From Pseudomonadota bacterium (lineage in GTDB: Bacteria; Pseudomonadota; Gammaproteobacteria; Steroidobacterales; Steroidobacteraceae), in assembly GCA_019352035.1 (NCBI GenBank), contig JABBNZ010000020.1, forward strand, positions 15,690 through 49,833: 34,144 bases of DNA, read 5' to 3'. The notes beneath the pieces are model-generated. The model was not told the origin of the DNA. It made no database searches and was given only the letters and a program-made list of their open reading frames with translations. A program made the position numbers and the translations under genes. Every line of letters begins with the position of its first letter. The stretch's first letter is position 1. Below, piece after piece: positions 16,617-24,307 of this stretch.

Positions 16617-18434
16617 TCAACTCCTGCCGTCACGGACTTGGGAAGCCTGGCCGCGCGCAACCGGCGGATCGGTCAGGCGCTGCGCGGGACACTTGACCAG
16701 ATGGACCACGCGGGCGAAGAGCGGGTCGCGCGATTGCGCGCCACCGATGTGGATGACGCCGGTGCGCGCGAGCTCGTGACCGAACACGTCGATGACCCGC
16801 TCGAGGGTGTCCCCGTCGAGCGATCCGAACACACCGTCGATGAGGAGCCACGCCGGCGCCTGCAGCAGCACCCGCGCGAAGGCGAGCGCGAGCTGCTCGT
16901 CCTCGCTCAGCTCCCGGTCCCAGCGGCGCGAGATCTCGAGGAGCGGCACCAGCCGCTCGAGCCCGAGCCGGCGCAGCGCGTGCGCGCAGGTGTCCGCATC
17001 GAAGCCCTCGTGCTTCAAGGGATACGCCAGCACTTCGCGCAGCGACCCCTGCGGCAGATAGGGCGTGCCGCGCGGGAAGTAGAGGATCTGCTCTCCGGCC
17101 GGCATCACCACCCGCCCGGTCCCGAGCGGCCAGAGGCCCGCCAAGGCGCGGAACAACAGGGTCTTGTTGGTTCCAGGCTCGCCCACGATGAGCAGCCGCT
17201 CGCCGGTGCGCACTTCCACGGTCTGCTCCCGCATCATGTCCCGGCCGGCGGGGGACGCGATCTCCAGGCTCTCGATGACGATGCGGCCGGCGATGCCCTC
17301 CACGTAGGCGATGTGGCTCTCGACCTCGTGCTTGACGTCGGTGGTCACGACGGCGCGCCGGAAGTTGGCCACCCTGAGGAGCGTCGCCCGCCAGTCCGCG
17401 ATCTGGCTGAAGTTGTCGACGAACCAGCGGAGCGAGGACTGCGCCTGGGTGAAGGCGGCCGCGGCCATCATCATGCCGCCGAAGGTGAGCCTGCCGTCGA
17501 AGTAAAGCGGCGCCGCGACCAGGATCGGCGCGACGATCATCACCCAGCCGAAGCCGGCCGTGATCCAGGTGAGATTGGTGAGTCCGGTGACGAGCCGCCA
17601 GGTGGCCTGCAGCACCGCCCCGAGGCTCGTCTCGAGCCGCCGCCGCTCCCCCTCCTCCCCCGCGGCGAGAGTGATGCCGTCCAGATGCTCGTTCACCCGC
17701 ACCAGCGCGAAGCGCAGGTCCGCCTCGCGCGCATAACGCTCGGCATTGCGACCGATGAGGCTCCCCCCCACCCAGTAGGAGAGGAGCGAGCCGATTCCCG
17801 CGTACAGAATCGCGGCCCAGACCATGTATCCGGGAACCGGGACCTCGTGCCCGGCGATCGTGATCATGAAGCCCCGCGACAGCACCCAGAGGACCCCGAT
17901 GAAGGTGACGAGCAGCACCGTGGCCTGCATCAGCTCCGTGCCGAGGGCCGCCGAGAGCTCGCACAGATGGCGCGCATCCTCGTGCATGCGCTGGTCGGGG
18001 TTGACGCCCATGGGCCCCGCATTGGCGAGCCAGAAGGCGCGCCGCGGGCTCATCCAGTCGCGGATGAGATCGCCCACCAGGCCCTCGCGCAGCTTCACCT
18101 TCAACGCCTCCACCAGCCAGCGCTGCGCCACGTTGAGGACGAGGAGGCAGCCCGCGATGATGAAGAACATCCCGAGCTCGAAGACGAAGTCCCGAAAATC
18201 GCGCCGCGTCAGCGCATCGTAGAAGGGCTGGTTCCAGCGGTTGAGCCACACCTGTCCGTAGGCGGTGGCGACGATCACGGCGAAGGCCGCCACGGTGAGC
18301 GCGATGAGCGACTTGCCGACGGGAGAGGCCAGCAGCGCCCGCGCCATCATGACGAGCTGCAGCACCAAGCCCGAATGGGCAACCTCCGTCTCGGGCGGAT
18401 GGCTGTCGCTGCTGTGGTCTTCCGCGTCTATCAT
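16617..18434 (-). CDS. SbmA/YddA-type ABC transporter with fused, degenerate ATPase domain
   Basis: This 605-residue fusion has an SbmA/BacA-like membrane domain (about 20-370; WLNRWNQPFYDALTRRDFRDFV, NPDQRMHEDARHL, FGGMMMAAAAFTQAQSSLRWFVDNF) followed by an ABC ATPase domain. The ATPase motifs deviate from consensus. Walker A is GEPGTNKT, with Asn for the third Gly. The signature is LSEDEQ, with Asp512 for Gly. Walker B ends LLIDG, with Gly534 for the catalytic Glu. The H-loop reads VIHIGGAQ, with Gly565 for His. Strong ATPase activity is therefore unlikely. The second ATG (18434) has AGG four bases upstream; an ATG at 18446 is possible. It leads the operon, its stop overlapping the GH144 start region, and would bring substrate to the cytoplasmic glycosidases. 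Direction of transport is inferred. Confidence 0.88.
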   Translation of the reverse strand: MIDAEDHSSDSHPPETEVAHSGLVLQLVMMARALLASPVGKSLIALTVAAFAVIVATAYGQVWLNRWNQPFYDALTRRDFRDFVFELGMFFIIAGCLLVLNVAQRWLVEALKVKLREGLVGDLIRDWMSPRRAFWLANAGPMGVNPDQRMHEDARHLCELSAALGTELMQATVLLVTFIGVLWVLSRGFMITIAGHEVPVPGYMVWAAILYAGIGSLLSYWVGGSLIGRNAERYAREADLRFALVRVNEHLDGITLAAGEEGERRRLETSLGAVLQATWRLVTGLTNLTWITAGFGWVMIVAPILVAAPLYFDGRLTFGGMMMAAAAFTQAQSSLRWFVDNFSQIADWRATLLRVANFRRAVVTTDVKHEVESHIAYVEGIAGRIVIESLEIASPAGRDMMREQTVEVRTGERLLIVGEPGTNKTLLFRALAGLWPLGTGRVVMPAGEQILYFPRGTPYLPQGSLREVLAYPLKHEGFDADTCAHALRRLGLERLVPLLEISRRWDRELSEDEQLALAFARVLLQAPAWLLIDGVFGSLDGDTLERVIDVFGHELARTGVIHIGGAQSRDPLFARVVHLVKCPAQRLTDPPVARGQASQVRDGRS

Positions 18435-18488
18435 TCTACCTGTCATCGTAACGGATCGGCCGTCGCCGCCCGCAAGCCGGAATACCTC
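18435..18488. promoter_or_regulatory. Divergent start region between the ABC/GH144/GH15 operon and the GH3 gene
   Basis: Only 54 bases separate the chosen start codons of the two opposing units. Two complete promoters would hardly fit, so at least one probably lies inside the neighbouring coding region, or the units share control. I see no clear operator palindrome. Confidence 0.35.
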
Positions 18489-20660
18489 ATGGGGACACTG
18501 AAAACGCAAGACGCAGGGCGCATCGACACGCTCATCGGCCGGATGACCCTCACCGAGAAGCTCGGTCAGCTCACCATGATGTCCGCCAGCCACACCGTGA
18601 CCGGGCCGGTGATCACCGGGCATTCCGTGAGCGACATCCGCTCCGGCAGGATCGGCAATCTCCTCAATCTTATCGGGGCCGCCGCCGCACGAGAAATGCA
18701 GCGCGTCGCGGTCGAGGAATCGAGGCTGGGCATCCCCCTGCTCATCGGCCTCGATGTCATCCACGGTCATCGCACGCTCTTCCCCCCGCCGCTGGCGGAA
18801 GCCGCGCTGTTCGATGCTCAGGCCTGGGCCCTGACGGCCCGGGAAGCGGCCCGGGAAGCGGCCGCCGATGGCATCACCATGACCTTCGCGCCCATGCTCG
18901 ATGTCTCGCGGGACCCGCGCTGGGGTCGGACTGTCGAGGGCCCGGGCGAGTCCGCATGGGTCGGGGCTCGGCTCGCGCAGGCCAAGGTGCGCGGCTTCCA
19001 GGGCGCCGATCTCGCGGCTCGCGACTCGATCGCCGCCGTGGCCAAGCACTTCTGCGGCTATGGCGCGGTGACCGCGGGCCGGGAGTATGCCTCCGTGGAT
19101 GTGTCCGACCGGGCCCTGCTCGAGGTTCACCTGCCGCCCTTCGCGGCTGCCGTGGACGCGGGTGTGGCCGCGGTGATGCCGGCCTTCACCGATCTCGCCG
19201 GCATTCCCATGACCGCCCACTCTGGAATGCTGCGCGGGCGTCTTCGCCGGCAGCTCGGCTTCGAGGGCGTCGTGGTGAGCGACTACAACGCCGTCGCGGA
19301 GCTCATCCAACACGGCGTGGCCGCCGACCTCATCGAAGCGGCGGCCCTGGCTCTGGAGGCAGGCGTCGACATCGACATGGTCTCCGGGGCCTATCTCGAG
19401 GGACTGCCGGCGGCGCTCGAGCGCGGACTCGTCGGCCTGGCGCAGATCGATGAATCCGTGCGCAGGGTGCTCACCCTCAAGGCCCGCCTCGGGCTCTTCG
19501 AGGATCCTTATGGCCGGGGCGCCGCCGCGGAGAGCGCCGCCGTCGTGGCGGAGCGGCGCCGGCTGGCTCGGGACATCGCCGCGCGCTCGATCGTGCTGCT
19601 GACCAACGGCAGCGGTGCGCTGCCGCTCCCGGCCGGCATCGGCCGCCTCGCGCTCCTCGGCCCCTTGGCCGATGCGCCCGCCGAGATGCGCGGTCCCTGG
19701 TGGTCAGCGGCGGATCCCGATGCGCAAGTCAGCGTGCTCGCCGGCATTCGCGCGGCGCTGCCGCAGGCGCAGATCCGCCATGCGAGCGGCTGCGGCATCG
19801 CCGATCCCGACGACAGCGGGATCGCGGGGGCTCTGCAGCTCTGTGACGGGACCGAAGCCGTGGTGCTTTGCCTGGGCGAGGCGGCCACCATGAGCGGCGA
19901 GGCGGCATCGCGCGCCCATCCGGGACTTCCCGGCCGGCAGCAGGAGCTGGCCGAGGCGGTCCTGCGGCGCGCCGGCGCCCGCGCCATCCCCGTCATCGCC
20001 GTTCTCTTCAGCGGCCGGCCGCTCATCGTCCCCTGGCTCGCGGAGCGGGCGAGCGCGCTGCTTGCGGCCTGGTTTCCGGGGTGTGAGGCCGGGCATGCAG
20101 TTGCGGATGTCCTGACGGGCCGCACCTCCCCGAGCGGCCGTACGCCGATCACCTGGCCGCGCGCCGTGGGCCAGATTCCGCTTTTCTTCGGCCAGCGCAG
20201 CGGCGGCCGGCCCGCCGATCTGGCCGGGCCTTTCGCGAGCAGGTACATCGACGAGTCCACCGGGCCGCTCTTCCCGTTCGGACATGGGCTGACCTACGGA
20301 CGCTTCACCCTGAGCCATCCGCGCGTGACCCCGCAGTCGGCCCGGGCATCGGACACGGTGGAGGTCCGGGTGGATGTCGAGAACCACGGCCCCCGCAGAG
20401 CGCAAGAGACAGTGTTCCTCTTCACGCGGCGCATGAAGTCGCGCGTCGCGCCGCCGACGCTCGAGCTGCACGGCGTGGGCAAGATCGCCCTGGATGCGGG
20501 CGCGAGCGGCACACTGACTCTGCCGCTCGCCCTGGAGGAGCTGCGCGCCCCCGGCCTCGATCTCGAGCCGGCGCTCGAGCCGGGAGCCATCGAGATCCTG
20601 GTCGGACCGAGCGCGGATCGCGCATCGCTCCTCACCTGCCGGCTGGAACTGGTGGACTAA
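18489..20660 (+). CDS. Glycoside hydrolase family 3 beta-glucosidase
   Basis: The gene encodes 723 residues from the ATG at 18489. Motifs are LTEKLGQLTM, GIPLLIGLDVIHGHRTLFPPP, FAPMLDVSRDPRWGRTVEGPGE, VAKHFCGYG, and VVVSDYNAV with the nucleophile Asp265. The second domain has PWWSAADPD and a candidate acid/base Glu in MSGEAASRAH. A C-terminal FnIII-like domain (VEVRVDVENHGPRRAQETV on) completes the usual three-domain layout. No signal peptide is present, so the enzyme is cytoplasmic, unlike many periplasmic GH3 beta-glucosidases. It is divergent from the GH144 operon, which suggests it cleaves the oligosaccharides that enzyme makes (beta-1,2-gluco-oligosaccharides if GH144 acts as its family does). 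The open frame reaches far upstream, but that part only mirrors the ABC gene. Confidence 0.92.
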   Translation: MGTLKTQDAGRIDTLIGRMTLTEKLGQLTMMSASHTVTGPVITGHSVSDIRSGRIGNLLNLIGAAAAREMQRVAVEESRLGIPLLIGLDVIHGHRTLFPPPLAEAALFDAQAWALTAREAAREAAADGITMTFAPMLDVSRDPRWGRTVEGPGESAWVGARLAQAKVRGFQGADLAARDSIAAVAKHFCGYGAVTAGREYASVDVSDRALLEVHLPPFAAAVDAGVAAVMPAFTDLAGIPMTAHSGMLRGRLRRQLGFEGVVVSDYNAVAELIQHGVAADLIEAAALALEAGVDIDMVSGAYLEGLPAALERGLVGLAQIDESVRRVLTLKARLGLFEDPYGRGAAAESAAVVAERRRLARDIAARSIVLLTNGSGALPLPAGIGRLALLGPLADAPAEMRGPWWSAADPDAQVSVLAGIRAALPQAQIRHASGCGIADPDDSGIAGALQLCDGTEAVVLCLGEAATMSGEAASRAHPGLPGRQQELAEAVLRRAGARAIPVIAVLFSGRPLIVPWLAERASALLAAWFPGCEAGHAVADVLTGRTSPSGRTPITWPRAVGQIPLFFGQRSGGRPADLAGPFASRYIDESTGPLFPFGHGLTYGRFTLSHPRVTPQSARASDTVEVRVDVENHGPRRAQETVFLFTRRMKSRVAPPTLELHGVGKIALDAGASGTLTLPLALEELRAPGLDLEPALEPGAIEILVGPSADRASLLTCRLELVD

Positions 20661-20661
20661 A

Positions 20662-20682
20662 GCCGCGCTCGAGCGGCGCGGC
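20662..20682. terminator. Hairpin between convergent GH3 and GT9 genes
   Basis: GCCGCGC at 20662-20668 pairs with GCGCGGC at 20676-20682 around a TCGAGCG loop. It lies in the 28-base gap between two converging stop codons, the place for a shared terminator. The T content after it is low in both directions. Confidence 0.5.
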
Positions 20683-20688
20683 GTTGCT

Positions 20689-21771
20689 TCAGCCCTGACG
20701 AGCGAGCAGTTGTGCGACCTGCGCGGCGACCCGCTCCGGAGCACTGTCGCTCGCCGTCATCGCGCAGCTCACTCCACGGCGCGGCGCGTAGAGCCGAGGC
20801 TCGGTCACCTTGAAGAGCCCCACGGTGGTGGCATCGGTGGCGGCACTGAGATGCATGAGGCCCGAGTCGGCGCAGACGAAGCAGTCGGCCGCTTCCGCCA
20901 CCGCCGCGACCTGGCGCACCCGGCGTGAGTAGTACGCAGGCAACTCCGGCAGCGCCGCCATGCCGTTGGGGGGGCGGATCTCGATGACCTGGACGCCCGG
21001 CATCCGCGTTTGGAGCCCGGCGATCATGCGGCGCCACCACTCGACACTGAAGCGCTTCGCGCCCGTGGCATGCGCCGCCACCGCGACCACGGGTCCCTGG
21101 CGTGCACCGAGCACGCGCTCGATCTCCTCTCTGCCGGCGAGACGCTCGGCCTCGGTCAGGCGGATGCTGAGCTTGGGATTTTCCGCGCGCGCGGCATTCT
21201 CATCGAGCCCGAGCAGGCCGCGGCGCAGCAGATACACGGGATAATCGCCCATGTGCACCGGCGCGCCCTGGAAGGGAACGCTGACATCGATCCCCTCGGT
21301 TTTGTGACCGCTCGCGAAGCCGAGCTTCAGCCGCGCCGGCAGGTGCCGCGTCAGGAAGCGGGAGGTCCACGACCTCGGGCAAGGATCGATCAGGACGTCG
21401 TAGCGCTGCCGCCGCACGCCCAGAAGCGTGAGCAGATGCCGGACGGGGTGGCGAACACCGCGAAACGGCAGCTGGTGCACGCGCCGGACCGAGGGAAACT
21501 CTCGGAATACCTCGTGTGCGGCCGGACACGCCGTCAGGATCTCGACCTGGGCAGCAGGCATCGCCGCCTCGATCTCCTCGAGGAGCGGCGTCATCAGCAG
21601 AGTGTTGCCCAGACGCGTGTTCGGGCGGCAGATGAGAACGGTCGCGCTCGCGCTTCGCGACTCCGCCGAGCCCGCGGCGCTTGTCGTGTTCGCACCCGCG
21701 CCGGCGGATCTCACCGAGCTTCCCGGAGCACTCGCATTGGCGGCGGCGGATCTCAGTGTCTGCGGCGGCAT
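20689..21771 (-). CDS. Glycosyltransferase family 9 (heptosyltransferase-like)
   Basis: This protein is 360 residues from the ATG at 21771. After a low-complexity Ala/Ser-rich N-terminus of about 42 residues the GT9 domain begins with TVLICRPNTRLGNTLLMTPLLEEI. The second Rossmann half has VAVAAHATGAKRFSVEWWRRMI (about 230-250) and FVCADSGLMHLSAATDATTVGLF (about 298-320), the conserved sugar-nucleotide region of WaaC/WaaF/RfaQ-type enzymes. These add heptose to the lipopolysaccharide inner core on the cytoplasmic side of the inner membrane. The N-terminal extension is odd and no ribosome site precedes the ATG, so the true start could lie inside. It is divergent from the antiporter gene. Confidence 0.85.
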   Translation of the reverse strand: MPPQTLRSAAANASAPGSSVRSAGAGANTTSAAGSAESRSASATVLICRPNTRLGNTLLMTPLLEEIEAAMPAAQVEILTACPAAHEVFREFPSVRRVHQLPFRGVRHPVRHLLTLLGVRRQRYDVLIDPCPRSWTSRFLTRHLPARLKLGFASGHKTEGIDVSVPFQGAPVHMGDYPVYLLRRGLLGLDENAARAENPKLSIRLTEAERLAGREEIERVLGARQGPVVAVAAHATGAKRFSVEWWRRMIAGLQTRMPGVQVIEIRPPNGMAALPELPAYYSRRVRQVAAVAEAADCFVCADSGLMHLSAATDATTVGLFKVTEPRLYAPRRGVSCAMTASDSAPERVAAQVAQLLARQG

Positions 21772-21838
21772 GGCCGAATTATGGCATGGCCGGTACCCCG
21801 GATGGCCCGCTAGACTCCGATACCGAGAAGTTACCAGG
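21772..21838. promoter_or_regulatory. Divergent promoter region of the GT9 and antiporter genes
   Basis: These 67 bases separate two divergent start codons. A TAGACT at 21811-21816 could serve as a -10 element for the antiporter, but no convincing -35 partner is visible. Confidence 0.3.
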
Positions 21839-24043
21839 GTGACGGACTTGCATCCTTCGGACCTCAACGCGTCGGCCGCCATCTTCCTGTCGCAGATCGT
21901 GGTGCTCCTCGTCGCGGGGCGCCTGCTGGGGGAGCTCCTCTCCCGCTGGGGCCAGCCGCCGGTCATGGGGCAGCTCCTCGCCGGCATCGTGCTCGGACCC
22001 TCGGTCCTCGGGCAGATCGCTCCCGCGGCCGAGCTCGCCCTCTTTCCGCCCTCGCCGCAGCAGCAGGCCATGCTCACGGCGGTGGGGCAGCTCGGGGTGC
22101 TCCTGCTGCTGCTGCTCACCGGCATGGAGACGGACCTCGCGGTCATGCGTCACTCCGGCCGCGCCGCCCTCAGCGTATCGCTGACCGGCATCGCCCTGCC
22201 CTTCCTCTGCGGCTGGCTGGCGATCGAGCTGCTGCCCGCACCGATGCTGCACAAGCCGCAAGAGCGGCTCCTGCTCGGGCTCTTCATCGGCACGGCGCTC
22301 GCGATCTCCTCGGTCAAGATCGTGGCCGTCGTCGTACGCGATCTCGGGTTCATCCGGCGCACGGTCGGACAGGTCATCCTGGCCGCAGCCATCATGGACG
22401 ACGCCATCGGGTGGATACTGGTGTCGGTCATCCTGGGGGTGGCCCAACACGGCAGCATCAACGTCGGCGTTTTCGCGCGCACCGTATTCGGTACCCTCGC
22501 GTTTCTCGGGTTCAGCATCACAGTGGGCCGGCGTCTCGTCTTTCACGCCATCCGCTGGACCAACGATCACTTCGTGAGCGAGCTGCCGGTGATCACCGTC
22601 ATCCTGGTCATCACGGGGGTGATGGCGCTCGCCACGGAGGCGATCGGAGTGCAAACGGTACTGGGAGCCTTCGTGGCCGGCATTCTGATCGGCGAGTCGC
22701 CCATCCTGACACGGCACATCGATGAGCAGCTGCGAGGTCTCATCGTGGCGCTTTTCATGCCGGTATTCTTCGGGCTCGCCGGGCTCGCCACCAATGTCGC
22801 ATCCCTGACGCAGCCCAACATGCTGTTGCTGACGGCAGGCCTCATCGTCGTGGCCAGCGTCGGCAAGTTCTCCGGGGCGACCCTGGGGGGCCGGCTGGCA
22901 GGGCTCACCGGCGCGGAGTCCCTTGCTGTGGGGTGCGGCATGAACGCCCGAGGCTCGACCGAGGTGATCATCGCCTCGATCGGGCTCTCGATGGGCCTCA
23001 TCGACCAGACCTTCTTCACCGCCATCGTGGTCATGGCGCTGGTCACGACGCTGGCCATGCCGCCGATGCTGCGCTGGGCGCTGAAGCGGCTGCCCATGCG
23101 CCCCGAGGAGGCCGCGCGTCTCGAGCGCGAGGCCCTGGATTCGCGCGGCTTCCTCTCCGGAGTCGAGCGGCTGCTGCTCGCGGCCGACTCGAGCCCGAGC
23201 GGCCAACTCGCCTCGCGCCTCGCGGGGCTCATCGCCGGCCTGCGCCGCATCCCCGCCACCGCCCTGCATTTCGGACGTGCAGCCGCCACGAGCGCCGCGC
23301 CGGACCATACGACCGCCGTGATCCGCGAGGCGGCCGAATCGGGCGGCGCGGAGCACGGCAGCGCGGAGCCGCTCGACCTGACACTGCGCGTCCAGGAGCC
23401 GCAGCCCGGCAGCGAGGCGATCCGCTCCGAGGACCGCAAAGGGTATGGCCTGCTCCTCATCGGGCGGGAGGCCGCATCCCACGGCCCCGGGCTCTACCGC
23501 GAGATCGCGCAGAGCGCCGCCGGATTCTCCGGACCCTTCGCGGTGGTGCTCGCCCGCGGCAAGCACCGCTCCGGAAGGCTACGGGCACCGCTCAACATAC
23601 TGGTGCCGGTTTCCGGCACGCGCGTCTCGCGCCGAGGGGCGGAGCTCGCGGTGGCGCTGGCACAGGCCTCGCGCGGCTCCGTGACGGCGCTGCACATCGC
23701 GGGCCGCACCTCCGTGCGCGCGCCGCTACACAAGCGCCTCGGCGCGCTCTTCGGCCGCCAGGAAGAGGCCGAAGAGGAGCCCGCCAACAGCCCCATCACG
23801 GACGAAATCGTGCAACTCGCACGCGCCTACTCCGTCAACGTGCGATCCACCGTGCGCAGTCACCGCGAAGCGGATATGGCGATCCTGCGCGAGATCGGCG
23901 CCGGCCGTCACGACATGCTGGTCATGGGAGTCAGCCCGCGGCCGGGCGACCCGCTCAATTTCGGCGATGTCGCCTCGGTGCTGCTCGAGCGCGCGGAGTG
24001 CTCGCTCGTGTTTCTGGTCACCGAGCCTGCCAGCGGGAAGTGA
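21839..24043 (+). CDS. CPA2-family cation:proton antiporter with C-terminal universal-stress-like region
   Basis: This protein has 734 residues. The first about 430 form the Na+/H+ exchanger domain with 11-13 membrane segments. It has the CPA2 motifs GQPPVMGQLLAGIVLGPSVLG, ILAAAIMDDAIGWILV with the paired Asp of the ion site, GVQTVLGAFVAGILIGE, and GMNARGSTEVIIASIGLSMGL. The C-terminal half is soluble. From about residue 590 it looks like a universal-stress-protein fold (LNILVPVSGTRVSRRGAELAVALAQ...ALHIAG, then GAGRHDMLVMGVSPRPGDPLNFGDVASVLLERAECSLVFL). This part could gate transport in response to nucleotides. A GTG at 21839 is the start I prefer; a TTG at 21848 is possible. The next structure downstream is the first att repeat, only 14 bases past the stop. 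Confidence 0.88.
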   Translation: MTDLHPSDLNASAAIFLSQIVVLLVAGRLLGELLSRWGQPPVMGQLLAGIVLGPSVLGQIAPAAELALFPPSPQQQAMLTAVGQLGVLLLLLLTGMETDLAVMRHSGRAALSVSLTGIALPFLCGWLAIELLPAPMLHKPQERLLLGLFIGTALAISSVKIVAVVVRDLGFIRRTVGQVILAAAIMDDAIGWILVSVILGVAQHGSINVGVFARTVFGTLAFLGFSITVGRRLVFHAIRWTNDHFVSELPVITVILVITGVMALATEAIGVQTVLGAFVAGILIGESPILTRHIDEQLRGLIVALFMPVFFGLAGLATNVASLTQPNMLLLTAGLIVVASVGKFSGATLGGRLAGLTGAESLAVGCGMNARGSTEVIIASIGLSMGLIDQTFFTAIVVMALVTTLAMPPMLRWALKRLPMRPEEAARLEREALDSRGFLSGVERLLLAADSSPSGQLASRLAGLIAGLRRIPATALHFGRAAATSAAPDHTTAVIREAAESGGAEHGSAEPLDLTLRVQEPQPGSEAIRSEDRKGYGLLLIGREAASHGPGLYREIAQSAAGFSGPFAVVLARGKHRSGRLRAPLNILVPVSGTRVSRRGAELAVALAQASRGSVTALHIAGRTSVRAPLHKRLGALFGRQEEAEEEPANSPITDEIVQLARAYSVNVRSTVRSHREADMAILREIGAGRHDMLVMGVSPRPGDPLNFGDVASVLLERAECSLVFLVTEPASGK

Positions 24044-24057
24044 ATCCGCTTGCTGCC

Positions 24058-24096
24058 TTCACACGGCAGGGGCCACTGGTTCGATCGCGGTACCGC
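24058..24096 (+). repeat. att-like core copy 1: 3' half of a degenerate tRNA-Val(CAC)
   Basis: This is the first of three identical 39-bp copies, running from TTCACACGGCAGG to CGGTACCGC. With CTGCC at 24053-24057 it folds as an anticodon arm: stem CTGCC/GGCAG and loop TTCACAC (anticodon CAC). It continues as a T-arm-like ACTGG-TTCGATC-GCGGT, acceptor strand ACCGCGC, then A-CCA (24099-24102). The T-stem has a G-G mismatch at the normally invariant 53-61 pair, and no D-arm or 5' acceptor strand lies upstream. It is therefore a 3' remnant, not a working tRNA. Repeats that begin at a tRNA anticodon loop are typical crossover sites for tyrosine integrases. Confidence 0.75.
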
Positions 24097-24132
24097 GCAC
24101 CAGAATCAAGAACTTACGAAACAAATGCCCTT

Positions 24133-24151
24133 CCGTACGGAAACTGTACGG
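24133..24151. repeat. Palindrome CCGTAC-N7-GTACGG at the left end of cassette 1
   Basis: These are perfect 6-bp arms with spacer GGAAACT, followed by AAAA. The same arms and spacing occur at 26472-26490, 38 bases after att core copy 2 (here 36). In related islands this position is just upstream of the integrase gene, so it may be an old integrase or excisionase binding site; that is inference. Confidence 0.55.
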
Positions 24152-24241
24152 AAAACCTTCGCCGCGGTGGCACCCTCCCGCTCTCGCGCTCTGATCATGA
24201 GCCGACGTCTGGATCGACACTGAAGGCGTCTTCGACGCGCC

Positions 24242-24270
24242 CGCAGGTTCAAATCGTGTCACCCAGACGA
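24242..24270 (+). repeat. Possible tRNA-Pro 3'-end remnant
   Basis: The 29 bases starting CGCAGGTTCAAATC and ending CACCCAGACGA differ at about three positions from the 3' end of proteobacterial tRNA-Pro as I recall it (CGCAGGTTCAAATC...CACCCCGACCA). No anticodon arm precedes it. It could be a decayed attachment site of another element. Comparison is from memory, so this is tentative. Confidence 0.35.
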
Positions 24271-24307
24271 CAGCCGCGCAGTCAAGGCGGTCTGTATCTG
24301 CATAGGC

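Noticed and set aside
21779-23566. 595-codon minus-strand open frame opposite the antiporter
   Set aside because: It is a mirror of the membrane protein gene, rich in Asp/His/Arg, with no domain.
24053-24102. A functional tRNA-Val(CAC) gene at att copy 1
   Set aside because: There is no 5' acceptor strand or D-arm upstream, and the T-stem has a mismatch at a normally invariant pair.
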